Notes: generated by a model from the letters alone, not told the origin. A stretch of 64,000 bases of DNA from Stromatinia cepivora (GCA_014898415.1 RCTD01000001.1:2728001-2792000), one strand, 5' to 3'. Numbered from the stretch's first letter, positions 36,904-49,886 are shown. Numbers and translations are program-made.

Positions 36904-37970
36904 TTGTCCTCGTTTCATACAGAGTATCCACCTTCCCACCTTCCCTCCTTATTCTTCACCTCCACTTCGTACCCACCCACGTCAGGGTGCTACTTCCATC
37001 CATCCACGGCGTATTTATATCACATCGCAGCTCAAACAAAACACCTCCCTTTGTCTCCTTTCCAGGACATCGCATACTCCCACTCCCACCCCCACATTCA
37101 CCTCGCACATCACCATCAAAATATTACAAAAAACCTCCTCATCTAATGATTTTAAAATCTCTATACTGCTATGTACTATCCGCCATACCAACCCTTCCTA
37201 ACTATATGCTATCTATCTACGGTATCTAACTAAGTATGTGATGAGAAAAACCTCATCGCTATGCTTGCCAAAAAAAGATTGCCACCCTAAAGCCCATGCC
37301 TTCAAACCCTTTCATGTTCTTCACATCCTCATTCTTCATCAGGATGCTTTCACTTCTTCCTTCAGTCTCCACCCTACTAAGAATGACGAATAAGCAGAAG
37401 ATAAAAGAGGTATAAAAGATCAAGTATATCTATCTAATTGTTCCTGCTCGCTTTTTCATTCACCCTATGATCATCGTCGTGCATGATGGTAGATGCTAGT
37501 ATCAGTCCATAACATCATACCTTGTCCGCCACTTCAGGCCACCTATGCAAGCTGAACTGAAAGAAAATAAGGAAGAGAAAATCGATCCCTATGCCATCCC
37601 TTTTGCCAGAATGTTATATGCTATTTTCCTCTTGGACCTCATGAGTTCCGTTCATTCAACCCTCCCCCAAACTACTAATCCTATTCGCTTTAATCATCAC
37701 CATCCATCCCATAAGACGTAACCTTCCTCACGTTAAATCTCTTTTGTAAATACAAATGTTTCGTGCATGTTTTTGCACACAAGCTCCTGCTTGCTTACTG
37801 GTTGACTTTCTCTTTTCATCATCAAACGGCAAGTATTAGCTTGCTTATACCTTTATTCAATTCCTAGCCCGTGTACGCCAGCCTGCCCATATTGTGAACA
37901 TTTCAATTCCGAGATTGCAATATGCTTGGATTTGCGAATGAATCCGAAGGCACCTTGTTCATGTCGATAT
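36904..37970. other. Intergenic region beside KAP104
   Basis: About 1 kb without a supported gene. Overlapping plus-strand frames at 36904-37229 are kept open by pyrimidine-rich sequence (ccacccccac..) and carry no domain. The right half is probably the 3' untranslated region of KAP104. Confidence 0.45.
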
Positions 37971-40941
37971 TTACAGGTTGTATGTTGACCTCAACGCAGT
38001 GATATTCGTGGCAGAAACATTGCTGCTGAGAAATGCATTGAAATCCGGAATTAGACCCTTGTAAAGATCAAGTACCTGCGACAAGAGACACAGATGTTAG
38101 CTACGTCCAAATGTTATGAGGGTGAAATTCGACATCTTACCTGCTGGAATGCCTGTTGCAATTCGGCGTTCCACGTGCTGCCGGGTTCAGCATCCTTTCC
38201 GTATTTTGCTATCTCGGTGATAAATTGCGCTAAAGTTTTCTCCATGGCTTGTGGATTTAACATAACAATCGACAAAAATCCCTTGAAAGCAGTAGCCTTT
38301 TCCAGGGTATGATCAACACCTTCGAGAGCCTTCAGGAATGGCTGAGAAAAGGTGGCCAAGTGTGGTGAAAGTATCTCAGCGTTGAATAAACCCATTCGTC
38401 CCAGAGCTATGGCTGCGTTCTCATTGACAGACTTTGGTACCATTTGATTGGTCAGTATGTCGAGGAATTTTTTGGACAATTCGGGCACGTATGGGGCCAA
38501 GTCTTTTTGGTATTGGATTGCAACTTCACCTGCCGACCAGCATGCATTATTGAGCACGCTAAAAGTCGACTCAATCTGCTCGTCAACAATCGAATCAAGG
38601 TCAAGTTGTCTAATGAGCACAGGGAGCAGCGCAGGGAGAAATTCTCGTAGTTGTGGAAACACGTATTTCGCACAATCCCCTAATAATGCGTAGGATGATT
38701 GGCGGACGTCGTTCTCAGGATCCTCCATGCAATATACGAGAAGTTGAAAAAGTTGGGGCTGCGAGCCGGATACGAGCGCTGCAGATTGCTTATCGTCAAC
38801 TGCTTGGATAATAGCGCTCAACAAATCCAAACTAGTTACCAGAAAATCCTTGTCCGGAGTATCTAACCCTGGATTATTGACCGCCGCCATGAACTCTTTC
38901 AGATTTTGATGGATGATTGTCACACATCTCGTGAAAACGGGGGCGGCAAATGGGGCGAAGCTTTCTGCCAAAGCAGTAGCGACATACGATAAGCATTCTA
39001 AGAGTGGGAACAATTCTCGTGATTGATCAGAAACTTTGTGCCATCGGTGGATAAGTGCCGGCATCAATAGATCGATAAGCTCTGGCTGTGCCAAACCTTG
39101 GCCTACATGCTCGGCCAATGTTTGAACGCAGTCGTAGAGAATGAACATATTACGGTCCTTGTATTTCTCAAAGCACGTGACAAATTGCTGAATGATTGGT
39201 TTGCAATACGGCGTGAGGTTGGCACCTGCTTTCTCTTCGAGATGTGCGAAGGCCGAAGCACCAGCTTCCTGTACCCTCTTGTTGTGGTCCAACATCTTTG
39301 TCAGGATGCCCTCCATCATAGGCTCGAAATACTGTGCTCGGAGATTCGGATCTTGAAGCCCAGCACCCCAAGCAGAGTATCTGCCAAGAGTCCAGCAGGT
39401 GATTTGCCTAACCAAGGGTTCGGGATCATTCAAAAGTGAGATCAAGTAGGGTACCAGTTCAGGCAGATGTGGGGTAACGACGGCCATACAGCCTTCGGCA
39501 ACAGCACCGAGAGCCAGAACCGCTGCTTCCCGGTATGGCCATTCCTGATGTCGTAGGTTGGTCATCAAATATGGAAGGATCGTGTTGAAGACTGGTCCGC
39601 GGAAATCGGTTGCGAAAACATCAAGTGCTGCAGCTGAACACTTTCTTAAATTCCATCTGTCTTCGGGGGCCTCATCATCGTCGTCATCGTCTATTTCCCC
39701 TTCATCAAGGTCACCATCATCCATGCCTGCAAGTTTGGCGTAATCACGGTTTGCCGCTCCATTGTTTTCGCCATTTGCTTGCATCCTAGCAGCTTTGTTT
39801 TTCGCAAACTTTGGTTTGATGTCCTCAGCGCGATCCTCGATGTCGGCATCATCGCCTCCTCCTTCAAGCATGGCAATATCCTCCTCACTATATACCATAC
39901 TCTCAAGTAACACAGGTATAATTTTGTTAAGATATGGACCTAGGGCAGTGTACAATTCATCGTGTTCCCCAACAGTAAGCCAAAACTCGGCGGCGTCGCA
40001 TGCTAACTCCTCGTCATCAATTTTTCGTTGCTGTGCTATCATATAATCAACCAGCCCACCGATATGGGGAAGGATCTTGTCGGGTCGAATCTCCACAATC
40101 TGGACAAAAGCTCGGCAGACCTGTCGTCGAACTTCATTTGAGGGGTCGCTGGCGAGCTGAAAGAGGCGGTTAAGAAGGTCGTCCAGAGATACAAGTAAGG
40201 CTTGCGGCTTGTGCGGAATGAAGATATTCAAACTGGTCAAAGCCAGAGTTCTAATTCTTGGCCTCTCATTTGCAGCAAACTCAATAAGTTTCGGAATAAT
40301 GAAAGCGAGTGGTCGTTGCCCCTGATACTCTTTGTCCAGCATTTTTCGATTATCTTCGCAGATCTTCGACAGAGCTGCCATGGCACCTTCCTGTGCTTCT
40401 GGTGAAATTGTACCATCAGTATTCCCAATCAGAGCCAGCAAATCTGGCAATATCTGTGGCCAACCTAATATTCCTCCCTTACTAACAATTTCCGTGATCA
40501 CATTTCCAGCGTAGTTTCGTATGGTTGGGGTTTTGTCTTGGAGGGCCAATGGAACGGAAGATTGTATAAGAGATAGACTTTCAGAAGGTATCGATTTGTA
40601 CCCAGATCTAATGTTATTCTTCAGCATTACGGCTGCTGCCGATCGAATCGCAAAGTATTCATTATGAGTATACGTCAAGCCCGAGGGAACCTCCGAGTGC
40701 GAAAACAGGTAGGTAAGGTAATTGTTGATATCGGGAGAAGACTTTGCCTGGGACAGCATCTGTTTGGTATGATAATTAGATCGAGCTCTGGAAAAACAAC
40801 GGTAGCATAGGTTATGTATCCTCGAAGAAGAAGCTTACAATCTCTGCCTGCTTCTGAGCATTCTTGTCATGCCCACTTAACGAGTCTTTTAAGCATCCTG
40901 ACAATTGCCTCAAAGCCTCTTGTTCCGGCTGCCACGCCATA
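37971..40941 (-). CDS. KAP104: Transportin / importin beta-2 (KAP104-type karyopherin)
   Basis: Exon 2 (40759-38141) and exon 3 (38075-37971) encode the HEAT-repeat solenoid in one clean frame from MLSQAKSSPDINNYLTYLF to TALRSTYNL. Exon 1 (40941-40839) supplies MAWQPEQ and then EALRQLSGCLKDSLSGHDK. Total about 941 residues. An acidic loop at about 380-402 (DDGDLDEGEI then DDDDDDE) followed by RWNLRKCSAAALD is the diagnostic H8 loop of transportin. The protein imports PY-NLS cargo such as hnRNP-type RNA-binding proteins through the nuclear pore and releases it with Ran-GTP. In exon 1 the ATG at 40941 is one base out of frame with the conserved sequence that follows: an AAA at 40922-40920 has one A too many for a continuous frame. 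See the finding; the next in-frame ATG is 40759. Confidence 0.9.
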
Positions 40942-43010
40942 TCTGTCACCCTCTCACCAGTGAGCCTGTCGCACGTTCGATTTGGAGTATTCTAAAGATT
41001 CCGATATGCAGGTACGCACTTCGAGGTAAGGAATAGAAGCTCTAGGGGTCACACAAGAATTTACTTGTGGGACGTTAGATGAGGTACTTCGACATCTGTC
41101 GCAAAGGTTGAAGTGTTAGCTTGTGATGGATAGATATAAAAGTATCTGTGGATGTGATAGGTAATTGGATTTATGTGTAAATAAAGAGAGATTTTGACAT
41201 ACGAACCGCAATTCTGAAGGGGGAGAAAAGGTAGAAAAAAGGTAGAAAAAATGGTAGAATGTGGAAGTGTGTTACGATTCAACGTAAGTAGGAATTTGGT
41301 GGGGTGTTCAATTTGTTTGCTAGATCCGCGGGCGGTAGAGAAAAGCTGTGTTCGAATTTGGGGGTTCGATATGGCACTAGTACGAAATGCCCATATGACG
41401 CTTGCAGGGGAGTTATTGGTTGTATGATTGGATTGTTATTAAAGCTTCTTTTGACTGACTGGCTTTTTCGTCGAGGGGTTTTTATAATTGACAAAATCTT
41501 TATATGTGGTGATGTGGTGATGGGAAGGTAAGATCTTGCTTATAAGATACTGACTGGTATAAACAAATAAAAGTTATTAAGGAACTACTAGGTAGGTAAG
41601 TGAATAACTAAAAAAAAATTATAAATTATGGAGGTTTTTGGCGGCTACCAAGCGTCTTTTTGGGTACCTTTTGTTAGGTATTTAGTATTTTTTAAATCCT
41701 TCTTAGCGGGTTCTTTGGACTTGTTCTTGCACTTGTACACACTGAAGAAATTATAGGCAAAAATAAAATTGCGCGCATGTGAAGAATAAACCTTTCGCTT
41801 GGAAGTATAATTTTCGAGGGCAATTAATAAAGCAATACTTGACGGTATCAATTTAGGAGAATGGGTAGATTGGGTAGAAGTAAGATAGTAGGACACTGCA
41901 TCGAATCTTAATACAGTAAATAGATGGAGATACATAACATAAACATCATCAGGTGAATGTAGGTAATGTATCTTCCAAGTTTGATATTGATCTTGCTGTT
42001 ACTATCTCATGACTGATATTTGTAGATACATTTATTATTTGTTAATGCAATTTGTCACTAAGGCGAAGAAAGAGTTTTAAGACATCGTGTAACTTCAGAA
42101 CCTAAAGTCCCAGCCTAAAGAATATCGTATTCACGGAAGGTTTAGATTGCGAATATCTAGTTCTATCCATTCAGTAAAGGATTTGCGTTAAATTGGTCGG
42201 CGTATCGCACAATACTTCATATTTAATTGACTTATTGTGAGGATCTAACAAGCTACTGCTGCGGACGTGCAGTTGAGAAACCCGTTGACTGTAGCCCCAG
42301 CCCTATGTCATGAAGCCAACTCATTCCCAATCCCTCAAAAGTTCGGGTCCCAGTGTGGCGGCAAGTTGTACTACCTATACTCAGAATAGAAATGAATCGA
42401 TAACCTCATTGTCTTGATGGAATCTTAAATCGATGCTGGATTGAAAGCTGACTAGGAATCTTGCATGTAGCAAATGCACATGACATTATTGAGACTTCAG
42501 CGATTGCTAGACAAAGATTGTTGGTTGCACACAACGAAAGATTTGAAAGACACTGAAGTATTGGCGGAGCGGGCCGTGGGTTATTGAATGTCTTCAGAAG
42601 AATACAGAAACATATTGGACCTTGGTAAGTTTCTAGCGCTATTATTGTTCCACCGCAGAATAATACAGTGCAAGCAAGATCCCAAGGATTTGGTCCCGTT
42701 CTTTGTCAGGTCGTACATCTGACGACTATTGCTGTCCCACAAGTGATCGTGATGCAAGCCTCGATGAAGACTCTTGGCCTGTAAATCTTTGATCTTAGGT
42801 ATTACCATCTTTAAGATGACTTAAATAGCTCATTGGCATTGCTAGAACCGGCATTTGTACAACTGTAGGGCGCACAATTATCAAGTTGTAGTTTGCTTTG
42901 CAAGAACCCGATTCTCGGTATCGTCCGCTCTCCTCGTACGAACTAGAATAATGTGGAGCTGGTGCTTCATCTGAATTTGATGGAGTACTGGAGACAATGA
43001 CGGCTTCGAT
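40942..43010. other. Intergenic region between KAP104 and PAC4
   Basis: About 2.1 kb without a supported gene. A small tandem of aggtagaaaaa lies at about 41229-41253. The minus-strand frame at 41645-41935 is AT-biased and without a domain. A shift to lower GC is seen at about 41560-41640 and 41680-41860. Confidence 0.45.
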
Positions 43011-43533
43011 TTAAGTGCCATTGGTACCTTTCACAATCAGTTGATCTTCAGTCTTTCGCACTTGTTCCATGACAATTTCCACCACCTTCTTGAAACCTTC
43101 CATCTCCTCCTCCACAGTTCCGCCCATTCCTGCACTTGCGAAACTGATAGAATTGCCAACGTAGACAGGCTTTCCTGTTTTGCGCGCCAACAATTTTGCA
43201 AGTCGGGTGGTGAACTCGACTGAGGATTCATAGACACACAACGGTGTAGAAAGTGGCTGACTAGCATCCATTCTCTAAATACATGTTAATGCGGAAAGAT
43301 GAAAGTGAAAGAAAAAGAATTGGGCTTACATTGGGAAGCGCATAGACGAATGAGCCTAGAGGTGGTGTTGTGGAAGTATCGCCATTTAATGCTGTTGTGA
43401 GGAACAACAATAATGAAATTTTGTTGATTGTCAAATGTAGATGAATATTGGTCTCTGGAGCTTTCGGAAGAGGAAATGAGATCTGAGTAGATGGTTGTGA
43501 CGCATCCATGAACGCTGTACTTGAATCCGCCAT
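43011..43533 (-). CDS. Proteasome assembly chaperone 4 (PAC4/PSMG4 family)
   Basis: Two exons on the minus strand: 43533-43330 and 43274-43011, 155 residues. Conserved segments include ETNIHLHLTINKISLLLFLT, PLGSFVYALPN, then across the intron RMDASQPLSTPLCVYESSVEFTTRLAKLLARKTGKPVYVGNS and a C-terminal helix GTVEEEMEGFKKVVEIVMEQVRK. This matches the fungal PAC4 family. In characterised members the PAC3-PAC4 pair helps build the alpha ring of the 20S proteasome in the cytosol. Two in-frame ATGs lie at the start (43533 and 43509); I use the first. It is the last intact gene before the AT-rich repeat block, about 300 bp from its edge. Confidence 0.85.
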
Positions 43534-43799
43534 CTCTTACTGATGTTGCTATTGAGAGATGTTTGTGGTGGAAAAGAGTAGATGTTCGATGTTTTGACTT
43601 GGCGGGGTATACGGGGGGACGGAACTGACATACAGATACAACTTTACTACCATAACATTTGCATGCACTTCAACCAGTCAAATATACACAATCTTATACT
43701 AATTTTGGTATAAAGAAGCCGAATTTTGTTACGACATGTTCAGATATACTAGTCTAGTTTTCACATCGACCTTCTTCCAGAGTTTTACGCTATTTTTTG

Positions 43800-44345
43800 A
43801 TTGGATATTTTAAGCGAACTCTTTTAGAGAATCTAATCGGCCATTTTCTAAATAACGTGTATCAGACCCGCATGAAATTATATTTATATGATAACTTTTT
43901 AAAAATTTAATTTATAAAAAATTAAATAAATAATTTGAAATCAACTAATCAAAAAGATTTAGAATTTATTTTTAATTTATTTTTAGCTATTTTTGTTACG
44001 TATACGTACAACGTGATCGATTCAAGCCCTAGTCGGAATGCAGCATTCCCCGAATAGGTTAAGTGAACTTTCGGCCTATGTATATATAATTATATAATTC
44101 TATTTTTCGATTTCTAGTTTTTAATTTTAAAAGATATTCAAATTATTCGGCTGTTATATCATATTATTAAAAGCTCCTCGAAATAAGAAATCGAATAATA
44201 TACATATATATTCAAGTTTATATATATTCTATAAGTTCTAGACATATACTTATGCTTCTACCTATACATATATGCTTATGATACAATTTGTGAAATTGTC
44301 TTTCCTTTATTAAAACTTTTTTTGAAAGGATCCTTTATAGTTTTT
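43800..44345. repeat. Left margin of the AT-rich RIP block
   Basis: From about 43,800 the composition becomes mostly A and T. A small pocket of normal composition (tacgtatacgtacaacgtgatcg, about 43998-44075) is probably a fragment of a repeat. No open frame of note exists. Which element these bases belonged to cannot be told. Confidence 0.5.
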
Positions 44346-44654
44346 TATCACGGGATAGTATGATTACAGAGCACTTTCAGGGATCGGGGAATAGGTGGTA
44401 CACGTGATTGATAGAGTAAAAGAATTGAATGACTTGCCCTTGATTATATGAATCAAGAGCTGTATATATAGAACAAATGAATAGTTATCTAGCTGATATG
44501 CACCTTAATTAGACTAGATCTTTGTTTATTAGTATATCAGGATCATCTTATCAATTAGTAGATTGGTAAGGGCTAGTAGATCCTTCATTCCGATTAGAAA
44601 GCATACGCTTTGATCCTTCATAAGATACAGGGGATCACAGGGCTTTCCGTGACA
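44346..44654 (+). repeat. LTR-like segment (TATCACGG..CCGTGACA)
   Basis: This 309-bp pocket of near-normal composition begins TATCACGG and ends CCGTGACA. With the one transition TG to TA undone, the ends form a perfect inverted repeat of LTR type. Five T residues flank it on each side (44341-44345 and 44655-44659), a possible target duplication, though weak in AT-rich DNA. A gag-like remnant follows downstream, so it may instead be the 5' LTR of that element. A CACGTG hexamer lies at 44401. Confidence 0.6.
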
Positions 44655-44949
44655 TTTTTTGAAAATATTCATATTTGAACAATGTTTTTCTTAATTTTAT
44701 TTTACTTTTTAATAATGGAATCAATCAACTCTGCAATCGGCGAATTACAAATCAAAATAATATAATAATATAAAGAGATTATTTTCTTATACTTTTTATT
44801 TTTAATTCGATTAAATCCTATTTCAAAACTTTGTTTTCCTGATTCAAAAAAGTTTAATAGAAATATATAAAAGTTCGATATTTGATTTTTTTCAATCAAA
44901 ATTAAATTTCAAATAGATGGTACTGTAATCGACAATTCCATTGTTCAAT

Positions 44950-45631
44950 TTTATTATATTTATTTTAATTTTGAATCTCAAATTCAAATTATAATATTGT
45001 TATAACTTTCGTTTATCGATTAGATTATTCCTTTTGATTATAATATAATTTTTGATCAACTTTCTAGAGTTTATAATAATTCTAATAAGGTTCAAAAAGT
45101 TGAAGATCATTTTTATACTTTGAAGTAAGGTATTGATTTGTTATATATCTATATTACAAAATTCGAAAGGATCTTATATAAAGTTTATGATCAAAATTAA
45201 CCTAATTCGAATAAGATATCAATCTTCTACAATAAACTCAATTCAATTTTACACAATCGGTTTACTCAGCAATTCAATTTATCCTGTTTCTATTCTGAAT
45301 TTATATAAATTATATAACAATTAACTGTTTGTTCAATCAATGATTTTATTTTTAATGAAATTGCTAATTCCATTCCCTATATATTATAACACCCTAATTT
45401 TCATTTTCAAAATCGTTCCAATCCAATAGATATATCTGATATCAATTATATTTTAGATATATTCGATTCCGATTTTACCCTAACACTATTATCAAAGGTA
45501 TCCCCTCAACTTCGACAATTGAAAGTTTTCAAATTCACTTTATAAAAGCGAATTCGCTTTTGTAAAAAGAACAGATATATACGATATGAGTCTTTATATT
45601 ATTGGATTTGTATTTGTTATTTGGATTTATA
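44950..45631 (+). pseudogene. RIP-decayed retrotransposon gag remnant
   Basis: One plus-strand frame from about 45110 reads FYTLK*GIDLLYIYITKFER and continues with ISIFYNKLNSILHNRF, then TQQFNLSCFYSEFI. This matches the gag capsid region common in fungal LTR elements. It is broken by several stops at positions where Gln or Trp is expected, as RIP produces. It ends where the gypsy element begins at 45632, so this element was hit by that insertion. Family assignment is from memory of the motif. Confidence 0.55.
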
Positions 45632-45914
45632 TAATATTACGAATCGTGAACTATAGAAGGCTAACCACGTAATACCTCTTATCTCCCATATCAATTTATG
45701 AGCTGATCATCCATATATATACATTACAAATCATACAATTTAATATAGTAAAATGATAACCCTAATAATGTATACATATAATCCCATAACTCACAAATAG
45801 GTATTTGTATATATATATCTAGTTGCTCCTTACAAATTATAATTCTTTAATTATAAATTCTAAAGAATATAATTGACTCTATTTATTCAGCTTTACTATA
45901 GCTTTTATACATTA
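45632..45914 (+). repeat. 5' LTR of the gypsy element
   Basis: 283 bp, aligned end to end with the copy at 60811-61093. Differences I compared are overwhelmingly transitions (for example acgaatcgtgaac against ataaattgtaaat). It begins TAATATTACG, probably from TG by G-to-A, and ends TACATTA where the other copy has TACGTCA. Confidence 0.8.
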
Positions 45915-46421
45915 TATTATCTATAATTTATTTACAAGTGTCCGGTTATTTAATGGCCTTTCAAATAATATTTTACTTTAATAATACTTTCTTAGATGAA
46001 CTTTTATAAACATTATATTCAAAAAAAGAAGATCTATTCCGATCTAATCGATAAAAATATAAATATCTTTAAAAATATACTATCACTTTCACAATACAAC
46101 GAACTCCTCCTTCTATACACTCCGAATTTTCGAAAACATATTCTAAAGAACCCTCTCCTTCTCCTTAACTATTTCAACAACCCTTCGAAGAAAATATAAA
46201 TACAGAATTAAATAATATTATCATTAAAAGAAAAAAAATTAATAAAAAGAAGATTCTAATACATAAAACCGATACTCCCAACAATTCAATTGCTCCTCCC
46301 GAACCATTATTATAACTACAAGATCTCTATACAATAATTATAAATTTGAAAAAAGAGAATCGATAATTGAAAACTATAATAACAACAAATTTTACAATAG
46401 TGCAACCTTTTTCTAAATCCC

Positions 46422-46635
46422 TGTCGGAATATGAATCACGTGCATGGTAAGGATGATAAGGATGGTAAGGATCACGTGAGCACTAGTGCTCGCATTAGTG
46501 CCTCGGCATGCACCATTATATAGATCTTTACCCTTCATAGATTCTAGTTCTCTAAAGCAAATCAAAATATATTAATAAAAGAATTCGATATGTTCATTGA
46601 TGAATCTTATTTCCTTATATATAGTTATTCCGACA
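46422..46635 (+). repeat. 5' LTR of the copia element
   Basis: 214 bp, TGTCGGAATA...TATTCCGACA, a 10-bp perfect terminal inverted repeat. It keeps more G and C than its partner and holds two CACGTG hexamers (46437 and 46473) and a TATA-like tatatagatc. Confidence 0.9.
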
Positions 46636-48219
46636 CTGATTAGTTTTTGTTATAATAATATTATAAATTAGATATTGAAAATTGATATAAAAAGTTACGA
46701 ACTCTAAATCAATTTCGATTCTGCTTTTGTAATTGGATAAAGGTATTTCGTTGTAAAACGAAGTATTTTTATGTTAAGGGATAAATCTCTAATTATTGAA
46801 TAATCCAAGAGAATCGAAGAATCAAGAATAACAGTTATCTAATAACGAATTTGGAGTTTATTTCTTGATTCAACTATTTTGCGTCTATTATGCATTTATT
46901 AGACAATATAGGATATATATTTGAAAAAAACCTGAAAACAATTTCGAGTTTTTCGCTATATTCATTTTCTTACGAAAAATTATCTTATTATTCATTTTAT
47001 ATGAATTATCAATTATATACAAAATTGATCAATTCGATTTGATTAATTTCATTATTCTAACCGTTCCGCTCATTTCGATCAAACCCGTTTTAATCAAATT
47101 CGATCATTTTGATCAATTTTGGTCAATTTTGGTCGATTCGATCAATCAACCCCAATCTCGAAATACCCCCAGGACCCAATAATATTATATATGGTATAAA
47201 TGAAGCTTCATTACAATATATATTTTGTATACTATGAATTTGTATTCAAACTCTTTTTTAAGATTATCTTAAAAATTTCATAACGATCAACTTCGAAATA
47301 ACCCGAAAATATATGATAACCATTATTATGACGATCATAGCAGGTATATTCGAGTACTCTTTTATAACTCTTTATTCTGAAAAAATACGAATCTTATTAT
47401 CATTAGTATCAATTATTTCATATATCAGAAGCGAAGAATACAATGAATAGGTAGATAAATGAAAGTATGATTAATTTGTATTTATAAAGGAAAATCTTTA
47501 GGAAATTATTGATTTTTATAAATATAAACTAGAGTTCTATATAATATATAATTATATCGATAAAGATCTATAGAATAATTATTGCAACGATTTTGCAGAT
47601 TTTAGAGTTGAGTATTTCGAATTCATTAATTCAAAGATTACATTTAGATTATATATTGAATTGAAAGCAAATGATTTATTTATCAAAAAGATAATATAAT
47701 ATATGGAATTAATAATCAACAAAATCTTGATCGAAATACTCTATATTTTATATATATTATAATCAAATGAACAAATTCGAAAGATAAAAATAAATCAATA
47801 CTTCCAATTTCGATCAAAAATTATTCTAAACTAAATCAAGATATTTGATAACAATGTATATCTGGATATCATCTCTGAAGATCTAATATTTTTATTTAAT
47901 TCTAAAAAAAGAGAACAATTTATATAAATAAATATAAAATAATCATTTTCAATATAATACAAAAGAATTCAATCATTATGATTAAACAAGAAATCGGGAT
48001 CTTATATATTCAAAGAATTCTTAGACAACAAATATCAAGATGCAGGATAGAAATAATATTTAATATTATTATAATTATTGTATGATAATAATATATTATT
48101 TGAAGATGAAAAACCATCGAATAGAAAAAAATCTATCTATAGTAAAGGATTATCAAATAGATTATTTGATGATAGGAAATCTCTAAACGATAACAAAAAC
48201 TTCGGAAACAATTATTATG

Positions 48220-48362
48220 ACGAACCCAACAAACGTTTAGAGATCAATCTTAGAATTAAAAGCTATAAAGCTAAAGAGAGAGTACTATAAAGCTATATAT
48301 ATGATCAACTCGAAGCTTAATATTGTACTAGCCCGATTGGATACAATCATATATATTTCATA
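48220..48362. repeat. Internal direct repeat, copy 1 (about 143 bp)
   Basis: This block (aacccaac..agatcaatcttagaattaaaagc..actagcccgat..) recurs at about 49742-49886 with only transition-type differences. The two copies are 1.52 kb apart within the copia gag region. They may be terminal repeats of a small nested element or a segmental duplication. Confidence 0.75.
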
Positions 48363-49741
48363 ACATTACTCCCCCTTTTTGAAAAGTTCATTTTGAATTT
48401 ATTTTAAACAAATAAATTAAATACAAAATAATCATTAATCATCTTCTTCTAAAAATACCTAATGCGAAATATATATTATAATCAACAAATATACATTTAT
48501 TATACTATATACCTTCTTCAAACAATCTTCAAAATATCGATTATTGATTATCTCTTTTAAATCCTTATCATTATTATTTTTGGATTTAATAATCAATATA
48601 ATAATCGGAATAGATTCTTATCGATTTTAGACTTCTTGATATAGATCTAATAAACAAATTTATATCCAATAGAAAATACTTTTATATTATATATATTTAT
48701 TTTGTTTATATAAAAGAATTCTTTTAAAAAGGGAAAACTCGGATATTTGTATATAGGGTAGAATCAAGATACAATCGGATTTGTCTGGTTGAATATCAAA
48801 AGAGTTAAAAATACTAATAACATTAAAATTGCTAATATCCATTGAATTGTAATTCTGAAAATGAAATGGATTCTGTAATATATATAGGATTCTAAATTTA
48901 CTAAAATAAAATAATATAAAGAATCTATTCGTTATATAAATAATTAATTGTTATATAATCTAAACAAAATCAGAATAAAAATGAAGAAAAGAAAATTATT
49001 AAGAAAAACGATTTCTAAAAGTAACATTAAATCTATTACAAAAAATTGAAATCTTATTTGAATCAAATCAATTCTGATTTTTGATTTTATAAAAAGTTCT
49101 TTCGAATTTTATAATATAAATATATAAAGAATTAATTCTTTGTTTAAAAATGAATAATTTATTTTCAGCTTCTTAAATTTTATTCAGATTATTATAAATA
49201 TATATAAATTGATTCAGGATTGTTATATAATCTAAAAGAATATTTTGATCAAAAGAAAAAAACTAAAATAGTATTATAATTTATATATAAAATTCGAAAT
49301 TGAAATAAATATAATAAAATTGAATTATAGAATTATTAATCGTAATACCATCTATTTATAATTTCATTCGAATCAAAAAAAATTAAATATCAAACTTTTA
49401 AAAGTTATTACTGAACTTTTTAGAATCAAGGAAAAAGGGTTTCGGATAAAAAAGAGTATGAACAATAGAAATACATTCGAGAATCAAAAAGTATAGAAAC
49501 AAGATTTCATTTTGCTAATGAATCATTTTGTTACAAAATTTTACAATCACAAAATTTATCGAATCGTAATCTATAACTTAGAAATTAAAAATAAAAAAAA
49601 AAACAACATTTTTGAATAATATCAAAAAGATCTATATACAAACGAAAAAGCAAAAGCAATATATTTAGATAAGAACAAACAGAATATATATAAATATATA
49701 TAGATATTATTTCATTTCTTATTTGAAAGAACTTTTAATAA

Positions 49742-49886
49742 TATAATAAACCCAATAAATATTTAAAGATCAATCTTAGAATTAAAAGCTATAAAGCTAA
49801 AAAGAGAATACTACAAAGTTATATATATGATTAACTCGAAGCTTAATACTGTACTAGCCCGATCGGACGCGATCACGTGTATCTCG
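49742..49886. repeat. Internal direct repeat, copy 2
   Basis: Partner of the block at 48220-48362. This copy is less decayed at its end, reading gatcggacgcgatcacgtg then tatctcgtgaca, where the first copy has A and T at the same sites. The end TCGTGACA is LTR-like. Confidence 0.75.

Noticed and set aside
43037..43267. Second minus-strand frame over PAC4 exon 2
   Set aside because: Out-of-frame shadow of the conserved PAC4 sequence.
44702..44899. Minus-strand frame with Lys/Ile-rich peptide in the AT-rich block
   Set aside because: Pure A/T composition effect, opposite in strand to the gag remnant.
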